Below are positions 40,633 to 50,382 of a stretch of DNA of 50,988 nt, piece after piece. The position numbers and the translations under genes are program-made. The notes below the pieces were generated by a model. The model did no database searches, had not been told where the DNA came from, and saw only the letters and a list, made by a program, of their open reading frames with translations. The DNA comes from Oscillospiraceae bacterium (GTDB taxonomy: Bacteria > Bacillota > Clostridia > Oscillospirales > Oscillospiraceae), in assembly GCA_902779945.1 (NCBI GenBank), contig CACZDN010000007.1:1-50988 (forward strand). Direction: 5' to 3'. How positions within the stretch are numbered: the first letter of the stretch is position 1; each line of letters opens with the position of its first letter.

Positions 40633-42453
40633 ATGCAGGAAGTCAAACGCCCAAAGCAGCCCCTGATCTTTTACTATGTTGTCATGATCCTCGCGATCCT
40701 GCTGTTTAACTGCATCATCGCCCCGTATATTGCGGGGAAGGCGATCAGCGACGTGGACTACGGCACCTTCATGACGATGACCGAAAACGGAGAGATCGGC
40801 AAGGTGCAGCTGCAGCGAAACCAGATCATATTTACGGCCAAAGACGAATCCAAAATCTATCGTACCGGCGTGATGGATGACCCCGGTCTGGTGGACCGCC
40901 TCCACGCATCCGGCGTAGTCTTCACCAGCGAAATCGTCGAGGAAACCTCTCCCCTTGCGTCTCTGCTTTTGTCATGGCTGCTGCCTCTCGGCATTTTTGT
41001 TCTGCTCGGTCAGTTCATGTCCAAGAAGCTGATGGACAGGGCCGGCGGCGGCGCGGGCTCTCTGATGTTCAACATGGGCAAATCCAACGCCAAGGTCTAT
41101 GTCAAATCCTCCGACGGCATCCGCTTCAGCGATGTCGAAGGGGTCGACGAGGCGGAGGAAAACCTGCAGGAGATCGTGGATTACCTTGAAAACCCGGAAA
41201 AGTACCGGGAGATCGGCGCCTCCATGCCGAAGGGCGTTCTGCTCGTCGGGCCTCCGGGAACCGGCAAGACCATGCTTGCCAAGGCCGTGGCCGGTGAGGC
41301 GAACGTCCCCTTCTTCTCCATGTCGGGCTCGGAATTTGTGGAGATGTTCGTCGGCATGGGCGCCTCCAAGGTGCGCGACCTGTTCCGTCAGGCCAAGGAG
41401 AAGGCCCCCTGCATTGTGTTCATTGATGAGATCGACGCCATCGGCCAGAAGCGCAGCGGCGGACAGTACGGCGGCAACGACGAGCGCGAGCAGACGCTCA
41501 ACCAGCTTCTCACCGAGATGGACGGCTTTGACGGCAGCAGCGGCGTCATTATCCTCGCCGCCACCAACCGCCCCGAGTCCCTTGACCCGGCGCTCACCCG
41601 TCCCGGCCGCTTTGACCGCCGCGTGCCGGTGGAGCTGCCCGACCTCAAGGGCCGTGAGGCGATCCTGAAGGTACACGCCAAAAAGATCAAAGTCGCCGAC
41701 GATGTGGACTTTCTGCAGGTGGCCCGTATGGCCTCCGGCGCCTCCGGCGCGGAGCTTGCCAATATCGTGAACGAAGCCGCGCTGCGCGCGGTGCGTGACG
41801 GGCGCGCCTTTGCCACGCAGGCGGATCTGGAGGAGAGCATTGAGGTCGTCATTGCAGGCTATCAGAAGAAAAACGCGATCCTCACGGATCAGGAAAAGAA
41901 GATCGTCGCCTATCATGAGATCGGCCACGCGCTTGTGGCTGCCAGGCAGACGAACTCCGCCCCGGTTCAGAAGATTACCATTATTCCCCGTACCTCCGGC
42001 GCCCTGGGCTATACCCTGCAGGTGGAAGACAATGACCACTACCTGATGAACAGGCAGGAGCTGGAGAACAAGATCGCTACATACACCGGCGGCCGCGCCG
42101 CGGAGGAGCTGGTATTCGGCTCCGTCACCACGGGCGCCGCCAACGATATCGAGCAGGCCACAAAGCTTGCCCGCTCCATGATCACCCGCTACGGCATGAG
42201 CGAGGACTTTGACATGGTCGCCATGGAGACCGTCACGAATCAGTATCTCGGCGGCGACACCTCCCTTGCGTGCTCTGCCGAAACGCAGAGCAGGATCGAC
42301 GAGCAGGTTGTCGCGCTGGTACGCAAGCAGCATGAGAAAGCTCTGGGAATTTTGACCGACAATCGCGCAAAGCTGGACGAGCTTGCCGATTATCTCTATG
42401 AGCATGAGACGATCACCGGTGAAGAATTCATGCAGATTCTGAACGCAGCATAA
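40633..42453 (+). CDS. ftsH: ATP-dependent zinc metalloprotease FtsH
   Basis: 606 residues. Two N-terminal membrane helices (about 12-33 and 108-126) flank a small outside domain. AAA domain with Walker A GPPGTGKT, pore loop region FVEMFVGMG, Walker B IVFIDEID and [15 protein letters not shown]; the zinc site is HEIGH. It removes misfolded or short-lived membrane and cytosolic proteins. ATG 40633 follows AGGAGG. It lacks the long C-terminal tail of some FtsH proteins and may be one of several copies. Readthrough from the heat-shock promoter is possible despite the terminator. Confidence 0.96.
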   Translation: MQEVKRPKQPLIFYYVVMILAILLFNCIIAPYIAGKAISDVDYGTFMTMTENGEIGKVQLQRNQIIFTAKDESKIYRTGVMDDPGLVDRLHASGVVFTSEIVEETSPLASLLLSWLLPLGIFVLLGQFMSKKLMDRAGGGAGSLMFNMGKSNAKVYVKSSDGIRFSDVEGVDEAEENLQEIVDYLENPEKYREIGASMPKGVLLVGPPGTGKTMLAKAVAGEANVPFFSMSGSEFVEMFVGMGASKVRDLFRQAKEKAPCIVFIDEIDAIGQKRSGGQYGGNDEREQTLNQLLTEMDGFDGSSGVIILAATNRPESLDPALTRPGRFDRRVPVELPDLKGREAILKVHAKKIKVADDVDFLQVARMASGASGAELANIVNEAALRAVRDGRAFATQADLEESIEVVIAGYQKKNAILTDQEKKIVAYHEIGHALVAARQTNSAPVQKITIIPRTSGALGYTLQVEDNDHYLMNRQELENKIATYTGGRAAEELVFGSVTTGAANDIEQATKLARSMITRYGMSEDFDMVAMETVTNQYLGGDTSLACSAETQSRIDEQVVALVRKQHEKALGILTDNRAKLDELADYLYEHETITGEEFMQILNAA

Positions 42454-42456
42454 TAC

Positions 42457-42496
42457 AAAACGCCCGACTGGCCTTCATGACCCGCCGGGCGCTTTT
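42457..42496 (+). terminator. Rho-independent terminator after ftsH
   Basis: AAAACGCCCG / CGGGCGCTTTTT, starting 4 bases after the stop. Confidence 0.85.
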
Positions 42497-42636
42497 TCGC
42501 CGTCATGTTTTCAGACGCCGTGAACTGCGGACGGCGCCGCCATGACCGCGCACAGGATCGCCGCCCCGCATGAGCTTTGTATTATCGCCTGCCGGCGCAT
42601 TCAAAGCTTTCTCTCATACGGCTGTTCGCCGCTCTT

Positions 42637-43401
42637 TCATGATTCTCTGCTCAGGAAACCCAGATACTCGTCAAAGGCGTTGAAAAGCATGTCCCCGGAG
42701 CAGACAGGCAGCACCTTGTCCGTCTCCCCTACCGGACAGAAATCAAAAAGGTCGGCCGCGCCTGTCAGCACGAGCACCGGAATCACCTCATAGCCGGGGC
42801 CGAATACAATCTCCAGGCAGGGCACATACTTGGCGGATTGCAGGACCTCCTTCGGGTCGATCCTGTCCTTCATCTTGAACTCCAGCGAGAAGACCCTGTT
42901 TTCGGTGATGACCAGCACGTCCGCGTAGATTCGCACATAACGTGAGCGCTTGAGCCGCAGCTCGAAGGCGATCTCCCAATGCAGGCAGGCGTCGCCCGCC
43001 ATATTCAGAAGATCGTCAAAGAGCCTGCGCATCTGCTCACGACAGTCGCGGAAGGAATGGAACAGTCCGCGCGTATCGTTGAGATTTCTCCCGATGTTTG
43101 TACAGCCCTCGGTCAGTCTCTCCAGCCACTGCGCCTCGGATATGTCCATGAACTCGCCCACGCTGCTGTAATAGCCGGCAAATTCCTGCAGACCGATATG
43201 CGGTCTTGCCTGTCTGACGATCCCGTGCCAGCGGTATTCCCGATCCTGCCAGCACAGCTCCTTCATCAGCGGTGAGCTGTAGAGGATATGATTGACAGTC
43301 TCGTGACCGAGGCCCAGGTCCCTCGCGATCTCACGTGCCTTCAAGCCGTCGCCCTGACAGATGAGCGCACAAATCAAGCGTTCAGTCTCTTGTACTTTCA
43401 T
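42637..43401 (-). CDS. HTH plus PD-(D/E)XK-like nuclease-fold protein
   Basis: 254 residues. An N-terminal winged-helix-like HTH (GLKAREIARDLGLGHETVNH, about 20-40) is followed by a region of unknown fold (60-140) and a C-terminal segment with a PD-(D/E)XK arrangement: D in YADVLVI, then E-x-K in SLEFKMKD, and a trailing QSAKYVP helix like the Q of many such nucleases. It could be a nuclease, a nuclease-like regulator, or part of a defence or repair pathway; nothing next to it decides. ATG 43401 after GGAGCGAG. Confidence 0.6.
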   Translation of the reverse strand: MKVQETERLICALICQGDGLKAREIARDLGLGHETVNHILYSSPLMKELCWQDREYRWHGIVRQARPHIGLQEFAGYYSSVGEFMDISEAQWLERLTEGCTNIGRNLNDTRGLFHSFRDCREQMRRLFDDLLNMAGDACLHWEIAFELRLKRSRYVRIYADVLVITENRVFSLEFKMKDRIDPKEVLQSAKYVPCLEIVFGPGYEVIPVLVLTGAADLFDFCPVGETDKVLPVCSGDMLFNAFDEYLGFLSRES

Positions 43402-43494
43402 CACTCGCTCCGTTCCGACAGCTGTCCATATTTCGCAGGGGCTGTCTTTGTGGGCACGACTCCCCTTCAGGATTCCGGCCCGCTCCTGTCATTC

Positions 43495-43523
43495 GCCTCC
43501 CCCCAAAGGCCGGGAGGCTTTTT
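43495..43523 (+). terminator. Hairpin with U-run, plus orientation
   Basis: GCCTCCC-GGGAGGC then TTTTT on the plus strand, in the 126-base gap between the cotransporter stop and the HTH/nuclease gene. No plus-strand gene precedes it; on the minus strand it still forms a stem after the cotransporter stop. Confidence 0.5.
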
Positions 43524-43527
43524 CGGT

Positions 43528-45285
43528 TCAGATTTTGTACTTCTCCGCGTATTGGGCGTAGAGGGCGTCGAAGTTGTGGGAGCGCAGCTCCTTGAGATTG
43601 ATGAGATAGTCGTGGGTCTGGAACTCGTCCCGGTTCAGCTCGATCATCGCAACGGCGATGTTGGAGCAGTGGTCGGCCACGCGCTCAAAGTTCGTGATGA
43701 GGTCGTTGAAGACAAAGCCGATCTGGAGCGAACAGGTCCCGGCCTGCAGGCGCTCAACATGGCGGAGCTTGAGCTCGTCGCACAGCACGTCGATGTGCTC
43801 CTCCAGCGGCTCGACCATGTAGGCTTTCTCGAGATCATCGTCCGTGAAGGCCGTGAAGGCGAGGGCCAGGATCTCATTGACCGCGCAGAGCAGCACGTCC
43901 ATCTCCTGCTCGCCGCGCTCGGAGAAGCTGATTTTTTTGTCGTGCTTCTCCTGCGCGGTCTGACGGATGTTCATGGCGTGGTCGCTGATGCGCTCAAAGT
44001 CGCTGAGCGTGTGGAGGTATTCGGACACGCGCTCGTTCTGCTCCTCGCTGAGCTCGACGCCGTTGAGCTTCATGAGGTAGGTGCCGAGCTTGTCCTCGTA
44101 GCGGTCCACCAGGTCCTCGTCCTGCTCGACCTTTTTGGCAAGCTCGTCCGAATAGTCATAGAGCAGGACCATCGCGTCGCCGATGTTCTCGCGGGCTTTT
44201 CTGGCCATGGCGTAGATGGTCATGCGGCTCTGCTCCACAGCGAGGGCCGGGTGCTTGAGGAAGCGCTCGTCCAGCCTGTCGAAGTCGGCGTTGGCCTCGC
44301 GCTCCCGGCTGCTCTCCCGGATGAGGGCGTCAAGCAGTCTCTCGATGGCTCCCGTGAAGGGCAGCAGGAACACCGCACAGGTCACGCGGAAAACCGTGTT
44401 CACCAGCGCGATGCTCACAGGGGACATGATCATGTCCGTAAAGCCGTAGTGCAGCACGGCGTCGGAGAGATAGAAAACCGCCGCGGCGAAGGCGGCGCCG
44501 AGAAGCTGCAAAACAAGATAGGCATAGGCCGTGCGCCGGCCGTTCGTCCGCGCGCCGAGCGCCGAGAGCAGCACCGGCACCGCCGCGCCGATCCCGATGC
44601 CGAGAAGGAGCGGAAATGCCTCTCTGAAGGCGATGACGCCAGTCACGGACAGGGCCTGCAAAATACCGACGGAGGCGGACGCACTCTGCAAAACGGCGGT
44701 GAACGCCGCGCCCGCCAGGATGCCCAGAACGGGATTGGAGAACGCGGTCATGAGGCGGACAAAGCCCGGGCTGTCCTTAAGCGGCGCAACCGCCCCGCTC
44801 ATCGCCTGCATCCCGAACATGAGCACCGCAAAGCCCAGCAGGATGTCGCCCACATGCCGCCGCGTCTGCTTTTTGGAGAACATGCGCAGCACGATGCCGA
44901 TGACCGCGACGACGGCGCTGATCGTGGAGGTAGACAGCAGCGAGACGAGGCCGCCGCTGCCCTCCATGTAGGACAGGCAGATGATCCAGCCCGTGATGCT
45001 GGTGCCGACGATCGCGCCCATGATGACCGCCATCGCCTGCCGCACCTTCATGACGCCGGAGTTGACGAAGCCCACTACCATGACCGAGGTCGCGGACGAG
45101 GACTGGATGATCGCCGTGACACCGGCGCCGAGCAGCATCCCCTTGAGCTGGGTGCTGGAGAGCTTGTAGAGCACCAGCTCGAGCTTGCTGCCGGCGACCT
45201 TTTTGAGTCCCTCCCCCATCAGCGACATGCCGAACAGAAACAGCGCCACGCCGCCGAACAGGGTGATGATATTGGATATATTCAT
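43528..45285 (-). CDS. Na/Pi-cotransporter family protein with PhoU-like domain
   Basis: 585 residues. Membrane half (1-310) with the duplicated PNaS motif: QSSSATSV near residue 61 and QSASAS near residue 200. The C-terminal cytoplasmic half (345-560) is a two-repeat PhoU-like helical bundle (SDFERISDHAMNI and NFERVADHCSNIA, each with the metal-binding E-x3-D pattern). Imports phosphate or balances it; PhoU-fused members may be regulatory. ATG 45285 overlaps the TatD stop (ATGA) after AGGAGG, so the genes are coupled, though functionally unrelated. Confidence 0.93.
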   Translation of the reverse strand: MNISNIITLFGGVALFLFGMSLMGEGLKKVAGSKLELVLYKLSSTQLKGMLLGAGVTAIIQSSSATSVMVVGFVNSGVMKVRQAMAVIMGAIVGTSITGWIICLSYMEGSGGLVSLLSTSTISAVVAVIGIVLRMFSKKQTRRHVGDILLGFAVLMFGMQAMSGAVAPLKDSPGFVRLMTAFSNPVLGILAGAAFTAVLQSASASVGILQALSVTGVIAFREAFPLLLGIGIGAAVPVLLSALGARTNGRRTAYAYLVLQLLGAAFAAAVFYLSDAVLHYGFTDMIMSPVSIALVNTVFRVTCAVFLLPFTGAIERLLDALIRESSREREANADFDRLDERFLKHPALAVEQSRMTIYAMARKARENIGDAMVLLYDYSDELAKKVEQDEDLVDRYEDKLGTYLMKLNGVELSEEQNERVSEYLHTLSDFERISDHAMNIRQTAQEKHDKKISFSERGEQEMDVLLCAVNEILALAFTAFTDDDLEKAYMVEPLEEHIDVLCDELKLRHVERLQAGTCSLQIGFVFNDLITNFERVADHCSNIAVAMIELNRDEFQTHDYLINLKELRSHNFDALYAQYAEKYKI

Positions 45286-46070
45286 TGAATTCCTCCTGTG
45301 TATTCCGTCTCTGTGATCCCGAAGAGGCGTTTTCCGTTTTCCATCGTCGCCGCGGCGGCCTCCTCCGGAGTGCAGCCCTTGATCTCCGCGATCTTTGCCG
45401 CGACATAGACGAGATTGCCCGAGTCGTTGCGCTTGCCGCGCATCGGAACGGGGCTGAGATAGGGGCTGTCGGTCTCGATCAGGATGCGGTCCATCGGGCA
45501 GATTTCCAGCACCTCCAAAGCCTTGCGGGCGTTTTTGTAGGTGATGGGCCCGTCAAAGCCGAGATACCAGCCGCGTCTCAGAAGCTCCTCCGCCATCTCC
45601 GCGGACCCGGAGTAGCAGTGGAACACACCGCGCAGCTCCGGGTAGCGCCGCACGATGTCCAGGCAATCCCCGTGGGCCTCGCGGTCGTGCACGATGACGG
45701 GCAGGCCGAGCCGCAGCGCAAGCTCGAGCTGGGCGGCAAAGAGGGCCTTCTGCTCCTCCTTGTGCGTGTCGTCCCAGTAGTAGTCAAGGCCGATCTCCCC
45801 GATGGCGACGCATTTTTCGTGCGCTGCGAGCGCTTCGATCCGCGCGAGGTCCCCGTCCTCCATCCCGGCCATGTCCTCGGGGTGGATGCCGACCGCGGCG
45901 TAGACCCAGGGCCAGCGCCCGGCCAGGGAGACCGCGGTCTCGCTGCTGCGAAGCTCGCAGCCGGGGTTAACGACAAGGCGCACGCCTCTGGCCGGGAGCT
46001 CCGCCAGGACCGCGTCCCGGTCCGCGTTGAAGGCCCCGCTGTCATAGTGGGCATGGGTGTCGAAAAACAT
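45282..46070 (-). CDS. tatD: TatD-family metal-dependent deoxyribonuclease
   Basis: 262 residues, amidohydrolase TIM barrel. Metal ligands: THAHYD at the start, GEIGLDYYW, VIVHDREAH, FHCYSG and ETDSPYL. 3'-5' exonuclease thought to act in DNA repair and RNA or D-Tyr-tRNA metabolism. AGGAGG before ATG 46070. Heads a two-gene transcript with the Na/Pi cotransporter. Confidence 0.94.
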   Translation of the reverse strand: MFFDTHAHYDSGAFNADRDAVLAELPARGVRLVVNPGCELRSSETAVSLAGRWPWVYAAVGIHPEDMAGMEDGDLARIEALAAHEKCVAIGEIGLDYYWDDTHKEEQKALFAAQLELALRLGLPVIVHDREAHGDCLDIVRRYPELRGVFHCYSGSAEMAEELLRRGWYLGFDGPITYKNARKALEVLEICPMDRILIETDSPYLSPVPMRGKRNDSGNLVYVAAKIAEIKGCTPEEAAAATMENGKRLFGITETEYTGGIQ

Positions 46071-46157
46071 GGCGCTGTCCTCCTGTTGCTCTCTGTCTTC
46101 TTTTTTTCAAGGATACGCATATCATCCCAGAAGCCGCTTTTGAGCCCCGCAGCCGCT

Positions 46158-46224
46158 TGTCATTCTGAGCGTAGCAAAGCGGAGCCGAAGGATCTTCAGA
46201 TTCTTCGTTTCGCTCAGAGTGACA
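46158..46224. repeat. Interspersed palindromic repeat of the TCATTCTGAGC type
   Basis: TGTCATTCTGAGCG pairs with CGCTCAGAGTGACA (one mismatch); inside are GAAGGATCT and AGATTCTTCG. This short repeat type is common in many Clostridia genomes. It is in the 300-base gap between tatD and the divergent anchored protein. Confidence 0.75.
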
Positions 46225-46308
46225 TGGCTGACGCTGCGCTCAACCGAAGTCGGGCGCTGCGGCGTACTACAGTGTATCGGATCGGCGGCCTTTTTGCAAG
46301 CATTTTGC

Positions 46309-46337
46309 TTGACGCATCTGCGGCCCGCGTGTAAAAT
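46309..46337 (+). promoter_or_regulatory. Promoter of the phosphodiester-glycosidase gene
   Basis: TTGACG (46309-46314), 17 bases, TAAAAT (46332-46337), 34 bases before ATG. Confidence 0.7.
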
Positions 46338-46371
46338 AAACAAGAATTTCATGTTAATCGGAGGCCCGTCC

Positions 46372-47895
46372 ATGTCGCCCAATCGAATAAAAAGGTGGAT
46401 CATCCCCGCTCTGCTCGCCGTCCTGCTCGCCTGCGCGGCGCTCTCGTTCCTCCTGCTGCGCCCGAAGTCCGATCCCGTCCAGGCGTTGCAGAGCGTGGAG
46501 ACTGAGCTCCTGCGCCGCAGCGGCGGCTCTGGCGCCGGGCTCGACGGCGCCCTGAACGACGCCTGGCGGCGCTGCTTCTCGCTGCGGGCGGACGGGCCGT
46601 TTACACAGACGCTGCGCAGCGCCTCCGGCAGCGTGACCGCCACGATGCTCAACCAGAAACGGCTGACTGCCGGGCTCTCGGACGAGATGCAGCGGCTTCT
46701 GGACGAGCGCGCCGCCGGGGCGTCGCGCCGCAGCGAGCTCTGCACCGAGGACGGCGCGCTTCGGCCGGAGCTCTGCGACACGCTGTACGACACAGCCGTC
46801 CGCTCCCGCCTGTCCCACGCGGAGGACTACTGCGAGAGCCAGAGCATGCCGGTCACCCTGCGCTATGAGCACGGCGCGTGGGAGCTGGAGGATGCCTCCG
46901 CGCTTTTGTCCCTGCCCGTCCTGTCTCCGAACCCGGGGTATGACGAGAGTGTCTCAGCGCTGGAGACGCCGCGGCTGCACTATTCTCTGCCGCTGACCGG
47001 TCCCGGGCCCGTGCCCGATCCCGCCTGCTACGGGGAGACGGACGATCCGCAGGAGATCATGCGCCTTCTGGAGAGTCCTGCCGCGCAGAGCCTTATCAAC
47101 GGGCAGAAGCTGGATTTTGACCCCGCGCGCGATATGCTGGGCCGCCCGATCTATTATTACCTCGACGAGACCATCCTGGCCCTCGTCTGGCAGCAGGACG
47201 AGCACGGGGCCGTCGGCACCTTCGCCGAGGTCATCATTGCCGACGGCAGCCAGCTCCGCCGCAAGCTTGCGGACGACAGCTTCGGCGCCTATCAGTACTA
47301 CTATCCCTCGGAGTTTGCCGCGCAGACCAACGCCGTCCTCGCGTGCAGCGGCGACTTTTACAACAGCGGCCGCCCGGATTACGGGCTCTACGTCTATGAG
47401 GGCAGGCTGATGCGAAGCTGCCTCTACGCTGGACAGAGCTGCCTGTTCACTGAGGACGGAGACATGCTCTTCGTGTATGAAAACCAGTTTGCCGACACGG
47501 AGGAGGCCCAGCGCTTTATCGACGAGAACCGCGTCAAGTTCTCCCTGAGCTTCGGCCCCGTCATGATCGACCGCGGCACGGACGTGACGCCCTATGACTA
47601 CTACTTCGGCGAGGTGCTGGACACCTACGCCCGCTGTGCCGTCGGCCAGCTCGGAGAGCGCCACTATCTGATGATGACCATCAACTGCGAATCGCCGGAT
47701 CATTACGTCTATGTCACGCTGCGTCAGGCCGCGGACTCCATGATCGCCCACGGCTGCTTCAACGCCTACACCCTCGACGGCGGGCAGACCGGCAGCATCC
47801 TGATCGGCGGGCGGCTCATCAACCCCGTCCAGTTCGGCGCCGAGCGCCAGATGAGCGACATTTTCTATTTTGCGACCGCCCTGCCGAACGAATGA
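46372..47895 (+). CDS. Membrane-anchored phosphodiester glycosidase-family protein (NAGPA domain)
   Basis: 507 residues. One N-terminal membrane helix (about 9-29), a helical domain to about 200, then the phosphodiester glycosidase domain: SGDFYNSGRPDYGLYVYEG, the VMIDRGTD segment and the closing AYTLDGGQTGSILIGGRLIN. Family enzymes remove sugars linked through phosphodiesters, e.g. uncovering enzyme or wall-polymer editing. ATG 46372 follows GGAGG. Likely acts outside the cell on a wall or capsular polymer; the O-antigen-ligase-like gene next door supports this (inference). Confidence 0.83.
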   Translation: MSPNRIKRWIIPALLAVLLACAALSFLLLRPKSDPVQALQSVETELLRRSGGSGAGLDGALNDAWRRCFSLRADGPFTQTLRSASGSVTATMLNQKRLTAGLSDEMQRLLDERAAGASRRSELCTEDGALRPELCDTLYDTAVRSRLSHAEDYCESQSMPVTLRYEHGAWELEDASALLSLPVLSPNPGYDESVSALETPRLHYSLPLTGPGPVPDPACYGETDDPQEIMRLLESPAAQSLINGQKLDFDPARDMLGRPIYYYLDETILALVWQQDEHGAVGTFAEVIIADGSQLRRKLADDSFGAYQYYYPSEFAAQTNAVLACSGDFYNSGRPDYGLYVYEGRLMRSCLYAGQSCLFTEDGDMLFVYENQFADTEEAQRFIDENRVKFSLSFGPVMIDRGTDVTPYDYYFGEVLDTYARCAVGQLGERHYLMMTINCESPDHYVYVTLRQAADSMIAHGCFNAYTLDGGQTGSILIGGRLINPVQFGAERQMSDIFYFATALPNE

Positions 47896-47910
47896 TAATC
47901 CGCAGAATAT

Positions 47911-47939
47911 TTGCAAAAGTGCCTGTCCTGTGGTAAAAT
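47911..47939 (+). promoter_or_regulatory. Promoter of the O-antigen-ligase-like gene
   Basis: TTGCAA (47911-47916), 17 bases, TAAAAT (47934-47939). Confidence 0.65.
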
Positions 47940-47976
47940 GAATTGTTAACTGATCCCGGACGAGGGAGTGTTTTTC

Positions 47977-49410
47977 ATGTATACGCTGAAAACCGAATGG
48001 AGCGATACGCGCTGGCGCAGGGCCCTGGCCTTCTGCGCCGGGGCGCTCGTGCTGTTTTATATGTTGTGTCCGGTCGCGCCGCAGCGCTGGTCCGACCTGT
48101 ACGCCTCCTACGGCAAGACCGCGATCATCGCGCTGGCAGCGGTGTACTTTTTCCGTGCCCGCCTTGACGGTGTGCCCGAGGTCAGGCTTGTCGTCTATTA
48201 TACGATCTGGCTCTTTCTGACCCGGCTTTTCAACACGGACCTGTATCTGCAAAACGAGCTGGACCTTGTGATCAGCCGCGTGCTGTGCTGCGTCCTGCTC
48301 CCGGTGGGGCTGCTGCTCAACGGAAGGGAGCGCCGCCTGATGCTGGACATCGTCATTGCGGTCAGCGGGGCGTATTACTTCGTGACGGCCCTGCTCGGGC
48401 TCTACGCCTGCATCTTCGGCGTGTACTTCTATATCCCGCCGGAGCATGTGGTCTTCGGCCTGGACAACGCCTTTTACGGCAACGGCTTTGTGCGCATCGT
48501 CGCCTGGGAGACCACCCGCACGATCTCCGCGGTGTGGTTCTATCTCGCCTGGTGCATGATGATCTATGCGTTTTTCCGCTGCGAAAACAGGCTCTGGCGC
48601 ATCCCGATCTGCCTTGCCCTTTTCGTGTTCCATCTGGCGATAGCCTTCTGCGTCACCAGAAGCGTCTTTCTCGCGGCGAGCGTCAACGCCGCCATGCTCT
48701 CAGTGCTGCTCGGGATGCGCTGTGTGCGTGTAAAGAAGGCATGGCTGCGCACGGCGATCATCACGGTCCTCGCGCTATTCGCCCTCGTCCTGTGCTATAA
48801 GAGCTTCGAGTGGCTGCGCAGCGCGACGGCAGCGGTGTACAACGCCATGGACGTGCAGATCGAGCGCACCTCGGACCAGTTCATGGACCCGGCCCTTGTC
48901 AGCGGCGATGGATCGAACTTCGGTGACAGCCGCGACATGAAGGAGACGCTCTCCAACGGCTCCAACCGCTTCGGTGTGTATCTGAGCGCCATCCCCGCGA
49001 TCCGGGATGAGCCCCTGCGGCTTCTGATCGGCAAGTACAACAGCAAGCTCATGGACGGGCCGCACCGCTATCAGATCGGTCCCTTCTGGCACATGCACAA
49101 CTATCTGATCCAGGTGCTGATGCTGACGGGCCTGATCGGCTTTCTGCTGGTGCTGGCGTTCAGCGTGCTGCTCGTTGTGCGCATGGTGCGGCTCTTCTTC
49201 TCATCGCATCCCGGCGCGACCCTGGCGGTCAAATCGCTGACCCTGCCTCTGAGCGGCATCCTGATCTATGGGATGCTGGAGACCGTGATCTTCACCGCCT
49301 CCGCGGACGAGCGGGCGCTCACCGACTTCCGGGAGCTGTTCTTCTTCCTCGTCGCCGGCGTTGTGCTCGCGTATTCCTACGAGCTGGCCCCGCCGCAAAA
49401 ACGCCGCTGA
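47977..49410 (+). CDS. O-antigen ligase/polymerase-like membrane protein
   Basis: 477 residues, about ten membrane helices, with a long extracytoplasmic loop (about 280-380). The HMHNYLIQVLMLTGLIGFLL segment after that loop matches the Wzy/WaaL pattern, where a His and a Gly-Ile-Gly follow the big loop. These proteins join sugar units to polymers or lipid carriers. ATG 47977 follows GGGAG; an in-frame GTG nine bases upstream is less likely. It has its own promoter. Without glycosyltransferases nearby the polymer is unknown. Confidence 0.7.
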   Translation: MYTLKTEWSDTRWRRALAFCAGALVLFYMLCPVAPQRWSDLYASYGKTAIIALAAVYFFRARLDGVPEVRLVVYYTIWLFLTRLFNTDLYLQNELDLVISRVLCCVLLPVGLLLNGRERRLMLDIVIAVSGAYYFVTALLGLYACIFGVYFYIPPEHVVFGLDNAFYGNGFVRIVAWETTRTISAVWFYLAWCMMIYAFFRCENRLWRIPICLALFVFHLAIAFCVTRSVFLAASVNAAMLSVLLGMRCVRVKKAWLRTAIITVLALFALVLCYKSFEWLRSATAAVYNAMDVQIERTSDQFMDPALVSGDGSNFGDSRDMKETLSNGSNRFGVYLSAIPAIRDEPLRLLIGKYNSKLMDGPHRYQIGPFWHMHNYLIQVLMLTGLIGFLLVLAFSVLLVVRMVRLFFSSHPGATLAVKSLTLPLSGILIYGMLETVIFTASADERALTDFRELFFFLVAGVVLAYSYELAPPQKRR

Positions 49411-49422
49411 ATGCGCAGCCTT

Positions 49423-49442
49423 CTGCCTCTGCGCAGAGGCAG
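49423..49442. other. Perfect 20-base palindrome
   Basis: CTGCCTCTGC-GCAGAGGCAG, 13 bases past the stop at 49410. No loop, no U-run; could be a weak terminator or a protein site. Confidence 0.45.
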
Positions 49443-49457
49443 GCCGCAGTTCTCCTC

Positions 49458-49486
49458 TTGCGTATCCGCTTCGGGCATGGTATTAT
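49458..49486 (+). promoter_or_regulatory. Promoter of degV
   Basis: TTGCGT (49458-49463), 17 bases, TATTAT (49481-49486), 34 bases before ATG. Confidence 0.6.
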
Positions 49487-49520
49487 CACCATGTACTCTT
49501 GAACCCGGGAGTGAATGTAA

Positions 49521-50369
49521 ATGGCAAAGCCTGTCGTTATCACCTCTGACAGCACCTGCGATCTGCCGCCGGAGCTCCAGGAGCGTTATCATATCCGCAT
49601 CATCCCCCTGACCATCCAGCTCGGTGAGGAGAGCTTTCTGGACGGGGCGGGCTTCAGCATCGAGGACATCTACGCCCGCTATCACGCGGACGGGACCCTG
49701 CCCAAGACCGCGGCCCCCGGCATCCAGCAGTTCACGGACTTTTTCTCCGCGATCCTCTCCGAGGGCTGCGAGATCGTCCATCTGGACATCAGCTCGGAGC
49801 TGTCCGGCTCCTTCAACAACGCCTGCATCGCGGCCTCGGAGCTGGAGGGCGTCTACCCGGTGGACAGCCGCGCCCTGTGCAACAGCGTCGGGCTGCTCGC
49901 CATTGAGGGGGCCGAGTGCGCCGAGCGCGGGATGTGCGCGCATGAGATCGCCGAGCATTTGCAGAGCCTCACCGGAAAGGTGGACACCAGCTTTGTGCTC
50001 GACACCCTGGAATTCATGTGGAAGGGCGGGCGCTGCTCCGGCGTGACCGCGCTGGGCGCCAATCTCCTGCGGCTCAAGCCCGCGCTCGAAATGCGGGACG
50101 GTAAGCTCAGCGTCTACAGGAAATACCGCGGGAGCATCACCTCCGTCTATAAGCAGTATCTCCGTGAGCGTCTCGCCTCTGCCGAGATCCGGCCCAGGCA
50201 CGTCTTCCTCTGCGATTCCGGCGAGGTGCCGGAGGAGACGCTCAGGGAGCTGGGCGGGCTCGTATCGGAGGCTGTGCCCGACGCGGTCCTCCACTACACG
50301 AAATCCGGCTGCACCATCACCTCGCACTGCGGGCCGAAGACCTTCGGCATCATGTTTATCAGAAAGTGA
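49521..50369 (+). CDS. DegV family fatty-acid-binding protein (FakB-like)
   Basis: 282 residues. Opening VVITSDSTCDLPPEL, then TAAPGIQQF, SSELSGSFNNA and the late GPKTFGIMF are DegV hallmarks. DegV/FakB proteins present fatty acids to the kinase FakA for phosphorylation and phospholipid synthesis; FakA is not in the window. Gly-GAGTG ribosome site lies before ATG 49521. The 108-residue gene follows 13 bases later and is probably co-transcribed. Confidence 0.93.
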   Translation: MAKPVVITSDSTCDLPPELQERYHIRIIPLTIQLGEESFLDGAGFSIEDIYARYHADGTLPKTAAPGIQQFTDFFSAILSEGCEIVHLDISSELSGSFNNACIAASELEGVYPVDSRALCNSVGLLAIEGAECAERGMCAHEIAEHLQSLTGKVDTSFVLDTLEFMWKGGRCSGVTALGANLLRLKPALEMRDGKLSVYRKYRGSITSVYKQYLRERLASAEIRPRHVFLCDSGEVPEETLRELGGLVSEAVPDAVLHYTKSGCTITSHCGPKTFGIMFIRK

Positions 50370-50382
50370 CGGAGGGACGGAC

